Positions 53,445 to 64,000 of a stretch of 64,000 nucleotides of DNA are shown one piece after another; position 1 is the first letter of the stretch, and each line of letters starts with the position of its first letter. The position numbers were made by a program, and so were the translations under genes. This stretch comes from Coprococcus phoceensis. GTDB taxonomy: Bacteria; Bacillota; Clostridia; Lachnospirales; Lachnospiraceae. The DNA lies in the NCBI RefSeq assembly GCF_900104635.1, contig NZ_FNWC01000006.1:248001-312000 (forward strand), given 5' to 3'. Below the pieces are notes generated by a model, which saw nothing but the letters and a program-made list of their open reading frames with translations, did no database searches and had not been told where the DNA came from.

Positions 53445-53693
53445 ATGAAATACAAAAAAAGTGTGTACAGGACATTTGCATTGATTACTCAGCTGGGAAT
53501 CAGCATGATCGTTCCGATTCTGCTGTGTGTCTGGGTGGGCGGATGGCTGGAAGAAAAGTTCAAACTTCCGGTTACGATCCCTTTTATTATATTGGGAGTA
53601 TTGGCAGGGATGCGTAATGTTTATCTGCTTGTAAGACATGCGAATGAAGACCTGGAAGAAAAGAAAGAGGAAGGCAAAGATGAAAAAAGATAA
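53445..53693 (+). CDS. atpZ: AtpZ/AtpI-family small membrane protein
   Basis: 82 residues, two membrane helices (about 13-33 and 42-62) with a charged tail. The segment ITQLGISMIVPILLCVWVGGW is typical of AtpZ/AtpI family proteins at the start of F-type ATP synthase operons, where they help assemble the c ring or move ions needed for it. First gene of the operon. A GAGGTG site precedes the ATG. The operon promoter was not clear in the AT-rich gap of about 130 bases upstream. Confidence 0.85.
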   Translation: MKYKKSVYRTFALITQLGISMIVPILLCVWVGGWLEEKFKLPVTIPFIILGVLAGMRNVYLLVRHANEDLEEKKEEGKDEKR

Positions 53694-54069
53694 TACATTG
53701 TTGGAATTGGTTATCGGAATTATTCTGGTAGGCGTGGCAGTGCAGATCGTCTGCCTGATTGCTTTTCCGAACGATTTGTATAATGCGATTGGATTGTGGA
53801 GTGGAGTGGCAATTGGAAGCGGAATGGCGATTCATATGAAGCACTCCATAGAAGATGCATTGGATCTTGGAGAGACAGGCGCGGTAAAACATGTCAGAAT
53901 GACGTATGCACTGAGGATAACGGTAGTTTTGATTTTGATGGGATGCGTACTCTATTTTGATTTGGGAAATCCTCTTACTCTGCTTGCCGGACTGATTGCA
54001 TTAAAAATATCGGCGTATTTACAGCCGTATATGCATAAACTATTTTTAAAATTAAAAAAATCTAAGTAA
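53680..54069 (+). CDS. atpI: ATP synthase subunit I (AtpI-like)
   Basis: 129 residues with four hydrophobic segments (about 7-25, 32-50, 72-92 and 96-112), typical of the AtpI/UncI group, which assists c-ring assembly. ATG 53680 is chosen: AGGAAGG lies seven bases ahead and it overlaps the end of atpZ by 14 bases. An in-frame ATG upstream would translate the atpZ tail in another frame. Confidence 0.82.
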   Translation: MKKDNTLLELVIGIILVGVAVQIVCLIAFPNDLYNAIGLWSGVAIGSGMAIHMKHSIEDALDLGETGAVKHVRMTYALRITVVLILMGCVLYFDLGNPLTLLAGLIALKISAYLQPYMHKLFLKLKKSK

Positions 54070-54083
54070 AGGAGGGGAATTAT

Positions 54084-54797
54084 GTGGGAAATGGATTAGG
54101 GATAGTTGCTGCAAAAGAGGCTGACTTTATGATACACAGCCTTTTGAAGTTTGAACTGTTTGGGCAGGAGCTATACCTTACGACGACGCATGTCAGTATA
54201 CTGCTCATATGTCTGGGACTGATTATACTTGCACTTATTGCAAGGGTAAAATTGCAGGATACTGACGGGAAGCCGGGAAGGTTTCAAAATGCAGTGGAAT
54301 ACGTTGTGGAGATGCTGGATGGCATGGTGAAAAGTGGCATGGGCAAAAAAGGGATTCCTTACCGAAACTATATAGGGACCTTGTTTTTGTTTATTTTGTT
54401 CAGTAATCTCTCGGGACTTTTGGGATTGAGACCACCGACAGCAGATTATGGAGTTACATTTCCGCTTGGTGTGATCACATTTTTCCTGATACAGTTTAAC
54501 AATATCAGGTATAACAAAGTTGGAGCGTTCACCAACTTGTTCAAACCACTGCCGTTTTTATTCCCGATCAACCTGATTGGGGAGATTGCCGTTCCGTTTT
54601 CGTTGTCACTTCGTCTCTTCGGAAACGTCTTGTCAGGAACGGTTATCATGGCCTTGCTGTATGGTCTGCTTTCGCAGATTGCAATCATATGGCCAGGTTT
54701 TCTGCATGCCTACTTTGACGTCTTTTCAGGGGCAATTCAGACATACGTATTTTGTATGTTGACGATGGTATTTGTAAGTGATAAGATACCGGATTAA
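54084..54797 (+). CDS. atpB: F-type ATP synthase subunit a
   Basis: Stator channel subunit of 237 residues with five or six membrane helices. The critical Arg lies in FSLSLRLFGNVLSG, and the last helix region GAIQTYVFCMLTMVFV is typical. The start is GTG at 54084 after AGGAGGGG; an ATG two bases earlier is out of frame and stops after five codons. It works with the Na+-type c ring encoded next. Confidence 0.93.
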   Translation: MGNGLGIVAAKEADFMIHSLLKFELFGQELYLTTTHVSILLICLGLIILALIARVKLQDTDGKPGRFQNAVEYVVEMLDGMVKSGMGKKGIPYRNYIGTLFLFILFSNLSGLLGLRPPTADYGVTFPLGVITFFLIQFNNIRYNKVGAFTNLFKPLPFLFPINLIGEIAVPFSLSLRLFGNVLSGTVIMALLYGLLSQIAIIWPGFLHAYFDVFSGAIQTYVFCMLTMVFVSDKIPD

Positions 54798-54828
54798 TTT
54801 AAGAGTAAAATTAGAAGAAGATTTTTAG

Positions 54829-55107
<279 letters not shown>

Positions 55108-55147
55108 GAAAAATAAAAAAGAAAACGAGAAGGAAGGAGGCTGAACC

Positions 55148-55650
55148 TTGGATCGTTTATTTACACTCGACGCACAGTTTCTGTTTGATGCGGTTGTGCT
55201 TGGCTTGAGTATGCTGCTTTTATTTACGATTCTTTCGTATCTTCTGTTTAATCCGGTCAGGAGTCTGCTTGAAAAGCGCAGACAGCGTGTTCTGGATGAT
55301 CAGGAGACTGCAAAGCGGGAAAAACAGGAGGCAATCGCATACAAAGAAGAGTATGACAGAAAGCTGAAAGAAGTAGATAAAGAAGCGCAGGAGATCTTAA
55401 GCGCTGCGCGCAAAAAAGCGATGCAGAATGAGGCAAAGATCGTTGCGGAGGCAAAAGAAGAGGCAGCCCGTATTATAGAGCATGCCAATGCCCAGATTGA
55501 GTTAGAAAAAAAACGGGCGTTGGATGATATGAAACAGGAAATGATTACCATTGCATCTATGATGGCAGGAAAAGTGGTAGCAGCTTCGATTGATACAAAA
55601 GTACAAGAAGGTCTTATTGATGAGACGTTGAAAGAGATGGGTGATCATAC

Positions 55651-55663
<13 letters not shown>
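55148..55663 (+). CDS. atpF: F-type ATP synthase subunit b
   Basis: 171 residues. One N-terminal membrane helix (about 10-32), then a long charged helix (about 40-150) forming the peripheral stalk dimer. The start is TTG after AAGGAGG, with no ATG nearby. LLFNPVRSLLEKRRQRV is the usual junction after the membrane segment. It overlaps atpH by 13 bases. Confidence 0.94.
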
Positions 55664-57733
<2,070 letters not shown>

Positions 57734-57751
57734 AAAAGGAGGAAGACGATC

Positions 57752-58609
57752 ATGGCATCCATGAGAGAGATAAAAAGACGCCGCGGAAGTATTCAAAGTA
57801 CGCAGCAGATCACCAAAGCCATGAAGCTTGTTTCGACTGTAAAGCTGCAAAAAGCAAGAATGCGTGCAGAGAACTCGAAGGCGTATTTTGAATATATGTA
57901 TCAGACAGTGACTTCCATGCTTGCGAAGGCGGGCAATATAGAGCATCCGTATTTGCGAAAAAGTGATTCCAAAAATGTTGCGGTTGTGGCAGTGACCTCA
58001 AACCGCGGTCTTGCGGGCGGATACAATGCAAATATTGCAAGACTAATCGTGGAAAGCGGGATAGAAAAAGAACGTATCCGGCTTTACACAGTCGGCAGAA
58101 AAGGTGTGGAAAGTCTTGCAAGAAAAGGATATCAAATTGCAGAGGATTACTCGGATATCATTGACGAACCGACGTATGCAGATGCACGCCGGATCGGGGA
58201 GAGACTGCTTGATGATTTCTCAAAAGGAGAAGTCGGAGAAATCTATGTGGCGTATACAGAGTTTAAAAATACGGTCAGTCATATTCCGAAGCTGATGAAA
58301 CTGCTTCCGGTGAGTGCAGAAACTGTGCCTGCAGAAGAAAAGAAAGAGTCCGTATTGATGAATTTTGAGCCGAATGAAGAGGAGGCGATCAGTCTTCTCA
58401 TTCCGAAGTATATGACAAGTATTTTGTACGGCGCTTTTGTGGAGGCGGTTGCAAGCGAGAACGGCGCCCGTATGCAGGCGATGGACTCTGCAACAAACAA
58501 TGCAGAAGAGATTATTGATGATTTGGAATTAAAATATAATCGCGCCCGTCAGGGAGCGATCACACAGGAATTAACAGAAATTATAGCCGGAGCGGAAGCT
58601 ATCGGATAG
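57752..58609 (+). CDS. atpG: F-type ATP synthase subunit gamma
   Basis: Central rotor shaft, 285 residues. N-terminal helix MASMREIKRRRGSIQSTQQI and C-terminal helix AMDSATNNAEEIIDDLELKY form the coiled coil; SNRGLAGGYN begins the Rossmann-like part. AAGGAGG precedes the ATG. Confidence 0.97.
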   Translation: MASMREIKRRRGSIQSTQQITKAMKLVSTVKLQKARMRAENSKAYFEYMYQTVTSMLAKAGNIEHPYLRKSDSKNVAVVAVTSNRGLAGGYNANIARLIVESGIEKERIRLYTVGRKGVESLARKGYQIAEDYSDIIDEPTYADARRIGERLLDDFSKGEVGEIYVAYTEFKNTVSHIPKLMKLLPVSAETVPAEEKKESVLMNFEPNEEEAISLLIPKYMTSILYGAFVEAVASENGARMQAMDSATNNAEEIIDDLELKYNRARQGAITQELTEIIAGAEAIG

Positions 58610-60013
<1,404 letters not shown>

Positions 60014-60025
60014 AGGTGTGTGCGC

Positions 60026-60307
60026 ATGGCAGAAAATAATATGTTTGAGTTGAAAATTATTTCTCCGGAGGAGATGTTCTACGAAGGGGAAGCAAGCTTT
60101 TTGGAATTCACATCTGTGGGCGGCGATATGGGAGTTTACAAGAACCATATCCCGCTGACGACAATTCTGGAGCCTTGTGTGATGAAGATACACAAGGGCA
60201 CAGAGATGAAAAAAGTAACTGTGTCTGGTGGCTTTGTGGAAATCCTGCAGGAGAAGATCACAGTGCTTGCCGAAGGTGTGCAGTGGACTGAAAAGGTGTC
60301 TGTTTAA
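60026..60307 (+). CDS. atpC: F-type ATP synthase subunit epsilon, short form
   Basis: 93 residues, against about 130-140 for the family. The N-terminal beta-sandwich is complete (FELKIISPEEMFYEGEAS, VGGDMGVYKNHIPLTTIL, VSGGFVEILQEKITVLAEGV), but the protein stops just where the two C-terminal helices would begin. In other bacteria these helices inhibit ATP hydrolysis. The three frames after the stop do not continue the domain, so it is a true short form rather than a recent frameshift, as far as I can read. It ends at a terminator. Confidence 0.94.
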   Translation: MAENNMFELKIISPEEMFYEGEASFLEFTSVGGDMGVYKNHIPLTTILEPCVMKIHKGTEMKKVTVSGGFVEILQEKITVLAEGVQWTEKVSV

Positions 60308-60324
60308 TTACGGACATCTTTTTT
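60294..60324 (+). terminator. Terminator of the atp operon
   Basis: AGGTGTCTGT / ACGGACATCT 10-bp stem with two G-T pairs, then six T. The 5' arm covers the last codons of atpC. Confidence 0.8.
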
Positions 60325-60325
60325 C

Positions 60326-60355
60326 TTGCTAAAAGAGTATATAACAAGCTATAAT
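60326..60355 (+). promoter_or_regulatory. Promoter of the AAA-ATPase gene
   Basis: TTGCTA, 18-base spacer, TATAAT, directly after the atp operon terminator. Confidence 0.7.
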
Positions 60356-60390
60356 ATTAGTAAATAATGATGCGGAAAGGAAGTGAGAAA

Positions 60391-62088
60391 GTGGGATTTA
60401 AACCGTTTCCAATCGGAGTGGACAATTTTAAGGAAATGATACAAGAGGGGTATTATTACGTAGATAAAACGTTGTTGATAAAAGAACTTTTGGATATGCG
60501 GGGAAAAGTTAATTTGTTTACAAGACCAAGGCGTTTCGGTAAGACACTGGGACTTAGCATGTTACAGTGCTTTTTTGAAAAAGATTACTGTGATGCTCGG
60601 AAGCTTTTTCAGGGGTTGGAAATTATGGCTGCCGGGGAAAAGTATTTAAAGCACATATCGAGATATCCGGTGATCAGTATTTCACTAAAAACAATGAAGC
60701 AGGCGAATTTCGACTTGTCTTATATACAGATGAAGAAAATGATTGCCGAGGAATTTGGCAGACATGAAGAACTTTTGAAAATTGGGAAATTGACGGAAGA
60801 AGAAAAAGAACGCTTTCTTGCAATACGCGATGTTAAGGGAACGGATGCAGATTATCTGGATGCACTGCGTTTTCTGTCAGCTTGTCTGGCGAAAAGTTAT
60901 AGAGAAAAAGTAATTATCCTGATCGATGAGTATGATGTCCCACTGGAGAACTCTTATTTTGGAGGCTTTTATGAGAAGATGATTCCGCTGATCAGATCTC
61001 TTTTTGAGTCAGCGTTGAAGACGAATGACAGCTTGGAGTTTGCTGTGATCACAGGTTGTCTTCGAATCTCGAAAGAGAGTATTTTTACAGGATTGAACAA
61101 TCTGAAGATTATCTCCATTACGAATCCAATGTATTCAGAGCATTTTGGTTTTACACAAAAAGAAGTAGATGAGATTCTTGCATTTTATGATAGAAGTGAT
61201 TTCGCGGATGTAGTGAAAAGATGGTATGATGGATATGTATTTGGACGGACGGAAGTATATAATCCCTGGAGTGTATTGAATTATGTGGAGTTGATTTGGG
61301 CAGATATGACATCTTTACCAAGACCATTTTGGGCAAATACAAGTTCGAACAGTATTGTGAAAACTTTAGTAGAAAAGGCGGATATAAAAGTAAAACAGGA
61401 GATAGAGCTGCTGATCCAGGGGGAAAGCATTGAAAAACCAATTCACGAAGATATTACGTATGAGGATATCGGAGTGGAGGAATCAGAGGAAAATATTTGG
61501 AATTTCTTGTTTTTTACAGGCTACTTAAAGAAAGTGGATGAGGCGCTGAGAGATGGGATTCGTTATATTTCGATGAGTATTCCGAATGAAGAGATTCTCT
61601 ATATCTATAAAAATACGGTGCTTTCCTGGTTTGGGAAAAAAGTAAAAAAGAAAGATTTTTCAGAGTTGTATCGATATGTAACAGAGGGCGAGGTAATTGG
61701 ATTAGAAAAAACGATTTCAGAGCTTTTGCGTGAAGGGATTAGTTTTTACGACACAAAAGAAGCTTTTTATCACGGATTTCTCATGGGTATTTTTGGCGGA
61801 ATGGGAGACTATTATTCTTACTCCAATCGTGAGTCCGGTGATGGAAGATATGATATTTGCCTGAAAAGTATGGATGTAGAGAAACCGGTGATCCTTTTTG
61901 AGCTGAAGGTGTCTGAAAGCTTTCACCAGATGGAAAAATGTAGCTTGAAAGCAGTGGAGCAAATCAGAATGAAGCATTATGAAGAAGAATTTTTGCGTGA
62001 TGGATACCGTGAAGTACTATGCTATGGCATTGCTTTTTATAAAAAAAATTGTAAAATTACAGTAGAAAAACAAAAGATAGAATCGTAA
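60391..62088 (+). CDS. AAA-ATPase-like / PD-(D/E)XK nuclease protein (AAA-ATPase_like plus PDDEXK_9)
   Basis: About 565 residues. The N-terminal ATPase has PIGVDNFKEM, YYYVDKTLLIKEL, the P-loop RPRRFGKT (about 45-52), Walker B IILIDEYD (about 176) and a sensor region ITGCLRISKESIF. The C-terminal nuclease domain (about 455-560) has GDGRYDICL with the Asp and FELKVSES with E-x-K. This family is scattered in many copies in gut anaerobes; mobile-element, defence or toxin roles have been proposed without proof. GTG 60391 is taken as start since GGAAGTGAG precedes it; an ATG at 60367 lacks a ribosome site. It has its own promoter. Confidence 0.9.
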   Translation: MGFKPFPIGVDNFKEMIQEGYYYVDKTLLIKELLDMRGKVNLFTRPRRFGKTLGLSMLQCFFEKDYCDARKLFQGLEIMAAGEKYLKHISRYPVISISLKTMKQANFDLSYIQMKKMIAEEFGRHEELLKIGKLTEEEKERFLAIRDVKGTDADYLDALRFLSACLAKSYREKVIILIDEYDVPLENSYFGGFYEKMIPLIRSLFESALKTNDSLEFAVITGCLRISKESIFTGLNNLKIISITNPMYSEHFGFTQKEVDEILAFYDRSDFADVVKRWYDGYVFGRTEVYNPWSVLNYVELIWADMTSLPRPFWANTSSNSIVKTLVEKADIKVKQEIELLIQGESIEKPIHEDITYEDIGVEESEENIWNFLFFTGYLKKVDEALRDGIRYISMSIPNEEILYIYKNTVLSWFGKKVKKKDFSELYRYVTEGEVIGLEKTISELLREGISFYDTKEAFYHGFLMGIFGGMGDYYSYSNRESGDGRYDICLKSMDVEKPVILFELKVSESFHQMEKCSLKAVEQIRMKHYEEEFLRDGYREVLCYGIAFYKKNCKITVEKQKIES

Positions 62089-62108
62089 AGTATAAGGAGG
62101 AAGAAAAC

Positions 62109-62516
62109 ATGTTTTGCAGAAATTGTGGAAAACCGATTGATCCGAATGCTGCAGTGTGTATAAACTGTGGATTTTCGAATGGAACTGGGGATAACTATTG
62201 CCCAAATTGTGGAAATGCTACCAATGTCGGGATGACATATTGTACGATGTGCGGAGCGAGTCTTGTGAATCAAAGACCTATGGTGGAGCAGAAATCAAAG
62301 CTGGCAGGAGGACTGTTAGGTATTTTTCTCGGCTCGCTAGGTGTGCATAATTTTTATTTGGGATATACAACAAAAGCGGTTATTCAGCTTGTTCTGACGG
62401 TGGCAACCTGTGGAATCGGAAGTATTATTTCAGGAATATGGGGATTTATAGAAGGAATTTTGATCTTGACCGGCAGTATCAATACAGACGGAAGAGGAAT
62501 TCCGCTGAAAGAATAG
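62109..62516 (+). CDS. Double zinc-ribbon TM2-domain protein
   Basis: 135 residues. Zinc-ribbon motifs CRNCGKPIDPNAAVCINCG (about 3-21) and YCPNCGN...YCTMCG (about 30-50), then the TM2 domain of two membrane helices with SLGVHNFYLGYTTKAVIQL (about 75-120). Function unknown; such proteins may couple a zinc-binding cytosolic tail to the membrane. AAGGAGG precedes the ATG. It follows the AAA gene by 20 bases. Confidence 0.92.
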   Translation: MFCRNCGKPIDPNAAVCINCGFSNGTGDNYCPNCGNATNVGMTYCTMCGASLVNQRPMVEQKSKLAGGLLGIFLGSLGVHNFYLGYTTKAVIQLVLTVATCGIGSIISGIWGFIEGILILTGSINTDGRGIPLKE

Positions 62517-62579
62517 AACATCTCAAATATTTTGGCATACTATATACTAGAGCGTATATAGAAATGGAAGTGCAAGCCT

Positions 62580-62996
62580 GTGGATTACCGATTACCATAT
62601 TATATGGCATACCCGATGCCCTTACAATATGATGATGAGCGAATAGAACAGCGTGATTTTGAGTATATGAAAAGCATGTATCCGGAGACAGCAAAGAGGT
62701 TGCTGCCCTATGTGGAAGATGAGTGTGACAGGATGGCATATGAAGGCAGTGTTGTCTATGATGAATATCCGGATCAGCTGCAGATGCGTATGATGTGCAG
62801 AAGAATTTACGACAGAGTGAAAGAACTGGATGGGATAGAGCCGGAAGAAATGCAGATGGAAGCACAGGAACATATGGGGATCAGAAGACGCCGGAAAGAG
62901 GACTGGTTGGGAGATATGATTCAGATTATGGTGTATCAGGAGTTATTCCGGCGAAGGTGCGATCATAGAAAATGCAGAAGGAATTTTTATTTCTGA
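62580..62996 (+). CDS. Conserved small protein of unknown function
   Basis: 138 residues, highly charged with many Met, Tyr, Arg and Glu. The start is GTG (MDYRLPYYMAYPMPLQYDDE), with a weak GGAAGTG ahead; no ATG fits well. The segment DFEYMKSMYPETAKRLLPYVEDECDR looks conserved and helical, and the C-terminus has basic clusters with RRRCDHRKCRRN. I recall similar proteins in Lachnospiraceae without a function. It precedes aroK by 26 bases. Confidence 0.7.
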   Translation: MDYRLPYYMAYPMPLQYDDERIEQRDFEYMKSMYPETAKRLLPYVEDECDRMAYEGSVVYDEYPDQLQMRMMCRRIYDRVKELDGIEPEEMQMEAQEHMGIRRRRKEDWLGDMIQIMVYQELFRRRCDHRKCRRNFYF

Positions 62997-63022
62997 TTGA
63001 ATAATGGAATGGAGAGATACAT

Positions 63023-63520
63023 ATGAAAAATATTGTTTTGATTGGAATGCCTGCTGTAGGAAAAAGTACGGTGGGTGTTGTAGTTGCCAAGCGGCTTGGA
63101 TATGAGTTTGTGGATACGGATCTGCTGATACAAAAGCAGGAGAAGCGATTGCTCAAAGAGATTATCGCGCAGGAAGGAAATGACGGATTTCTTGCAATAG
63201 AGAATCAGGTTAACCGGGACTTGGATGTGGAAAATGCGGTGATTGCACCGGGGGGCAGTGTTGTATATTGTGAAGAAGCAATGGAACATTACAAAAAAAC
63301 GGGAACAGTTGTATATTTAAAGGTATCCTATGAGACAATAGACAGAAGAATCCAAAATGCGAAAAGCCGTGGAGTTGTCTTGAAAGAAGGGCAGACTTTA
63401 AAGGATTTATACGAAGAAAGGGTTTGCCTATTCGAAAAGTATGCGGATTATACAATTTGCGAGGACGGATTAACAATTGAAGAGACGATAGGAAATGTAT
63501 TGAAATTATTTGAAGAATAG
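63023..63520 (+). CDS. aroK: Shikimate kinase
   Basis: 165 residues. Phosphorylates shikimate in aromatic amino-acid synthesis. P-loop GMPAVGKSTVG, shikimate-binding FVDTDLLIQ with the conserved Asp, IAPGGSVVYCEEAM with the GGS motif. It lacks the Arg of the usual FRxxE motif, where NDGFLAIENQV is found instead, so activity toward shikimate is likely but not certain. GGAGAG precedes the ATG. It stands before a terminator. Confidence 0.85.
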   Translation: MKNIVLIGMPAVGKSTVGVVVAKRLGYEFVDTDLLIQKQEKRLLKEIIAQEGNDGFLAIENQVNRDLDVENAVIAPGGSVVYCEEAMEHYKKTGTVVYLKVSYETIDRRIQNAKSRGVVLKEGQTLKDLYEERVCLFEKYADYTICEDGLTIEETIGNVLKLFEE

Positions 63521-63546
63521 GAGGCGCAGACCTCCTATTTCGGTTT
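63516..63546 (+). terminator. Terminator after aroK
   Basis: AATAGGAGG / CCTCCTATT stem, six-base loop, then TTCGGTTTA. The U-tract is weak. The 5' arm overlaps the stop codon. Confidence 0.6.
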
Positions 63547-63563
63547 ATATTTGGAAAAATAAT

Positions 63564-63591
63564 TTTACAAAAATACATTTTGTGTTATAAT
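63564..63591 (+). promoter_or_regulatory. Promoter of murA
   Basis: TTTACA, 16-base spacer, TATAAT, about 85 bases before the murA start. Confidence 0.75.
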
Positions 63592-63623
63592 AGCAAAGAA
63601 GTATAAATAAAACTGGGAGAAGT

Positions 63624-63674
63624 ATGACTGAAAAAGTTTCAGCATGGAATGGAAATCTGATAATTGAGGTGTGA
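63624..63674 (+). CDS. Possible 16-residue leader peptide before murA
   Basis: ATG with GGGAGAAGT ahead opens a 16-codon ORF (MTEKVSAWNGNLIIEV) that stops one base before the murA start and overlaps its ribosome site. It could couple murA translation, or be chance. Confidence 0.25.
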   Translation: MTEKVSAWNGNLIIEV

Positions 63675-63675
63675 A

Positions 63676-64000
63676 ATGGAACAGTATATTATTAAGGGTG
63701 GAAATCCGTTAGTAGGGGAAGTAGAGATAGGCGGAGCAAAGAATGCAGCATTAGCTATTTTAGCAGCGGCAATTATGACAGATGAGACTGTTACGATAGA
63801 GAATTTACCGGATGTGAATGACATCAATGTGTTGTTGGAAGCGATGGCAGGAATAGGAGCCACGGTTCAGCGTATAGACCGACATACAGTGCGGATCAAT
63901 GGAGCCGGTGTGCAGGATTTTAGTATTGAGTATGACTATATCAAGAAGATCAGAGCATCTTATTATTTACTAGGAGCATTACTTGGAAAATACAGAAGAG
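63676..64000 (+). CDS. murA: UDP-N-acetylglucosamine 1-carboxyvinyltransferase (5' part)
   Basis: First committed enzyme of peptidoglycan synthesis. 108 residues are seen before the window ends. IGGAKNAALAILAAAIM with Lys22 and Asn23, VTIENLPDVNDINVLLEAM and IKKIRASYYLLGALLG are characteristic; the catalytic Cys loop lies beyond the window. Gram-positive bacteria often have two copies; this one cannot be assigned to a subtype here. GAGGTG precedes the ATG. Confidence 0.95.
   Translation, partial: MEQYIIKGGNPLVGEVEIGGAKNAALAILAAAIMTDETVTIENLPDVNDINVLLEAMAGIGATVQRIDRHTVRINGAGVQDFSIEYDYIKKIRASYYLLGALLGKYRR

Overview
The window looks like a chromosome segment of a gut Lachnospiraceae bacterium (Firmicutes, Clostridia), perhaps from the Mediterraneibacter / [Ruminococcus] torques-gnavus neighbourhood; the genus is a guess. 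The grounds are low to moderate GC, strong AGGAGG-type ribosome sites with several TTG and GTG starts, endospore genes (yabP, yabQ, spoIIE, a cotS-like gene), a large SRP RNA with an Alu domain, and family pairs common in Lachnospiraceae (DUF5685 with a Cys-tailed J-domain protein, a B12-binding radical SAM protein with a DUF4080-like tail).

Layout. 1-7819 (minus): a V/A-type ATPase operon, transcribed G/H-C-I-K-F-E-A-B and leaving the window at the end of B. 7912-13017: trmB, a tiny Cys-rich ORF, a thioredoxin-like protein, xpaC-telA and an alanine/glycine:Na+ symporter whose ribosome site lies inside a terminator-like hairpin. 13123-19428: a giant secreted GH84 beta-N-acetylglucosaminidase with carbohydrate-binding and FIVAR repeats. 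19588-25033: yitT, tRNA-Phe, tRNA-Gly, cca, a cotS-like gene and phosphoglucomutase. 25232-34377: the conserved block hup-rqcP-yabP-yabQ-divIC-spoIIE-tilS-hpt-ftsH, then a GH13 glucanohydrolase. 34450-44788: tRNA-Tyr, tRNA-Leu, flavodiiron protein, an Rpn-family nuclease, tRNA-Lys, DUF5685/J-domain/membrane trio, a phosphopantetheinyl transferase, a VanY-like peptidase, a regulator, dgt, a DUF6128-like gene and tadA.

44807-46202 is a decayed IS66-family element with 16-bp inverted repeats and a perfect 8-bp target duplication, inserted between tadA and the SRP RNA gene (about 46268-46529). 46638-53297: radical SAM, a 33-residue membrane peptide, VanW-like protein, AIR-synthase-like protein, Lrp regulator, aminotransferase, trmL. 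53445-60307: a complete F-type ATP synthase operon (atpZ-I-B-E-F-H-A-G-D-C). 60391-64000: AAA/PD-(D/E)XK protein, zinc-ribbon TM2 protein, a small unknown, aroK and the start of murA.

The most notable biology is bioenergetic. The cell carries two rotary ATPases. The F-type c subunit has the Na+ ligand set at the same residue numbers as Ilyobacter tartaricus, and its epsilon subunit lacks the usual C-terminal inhibitory helices; the V-type proteolipid has Ser where the Na+-type Gln would be. Other points worth checking are a SpoIIE without its membrane domain, a sigma-E-like promoter before yabPQ, the 44-residue six-Cys ORF beside a thioredoxin, and the hairpin-occluded symporter ribosome site. 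I saw no CRISPR array, prophage or obvious large novel defence system.
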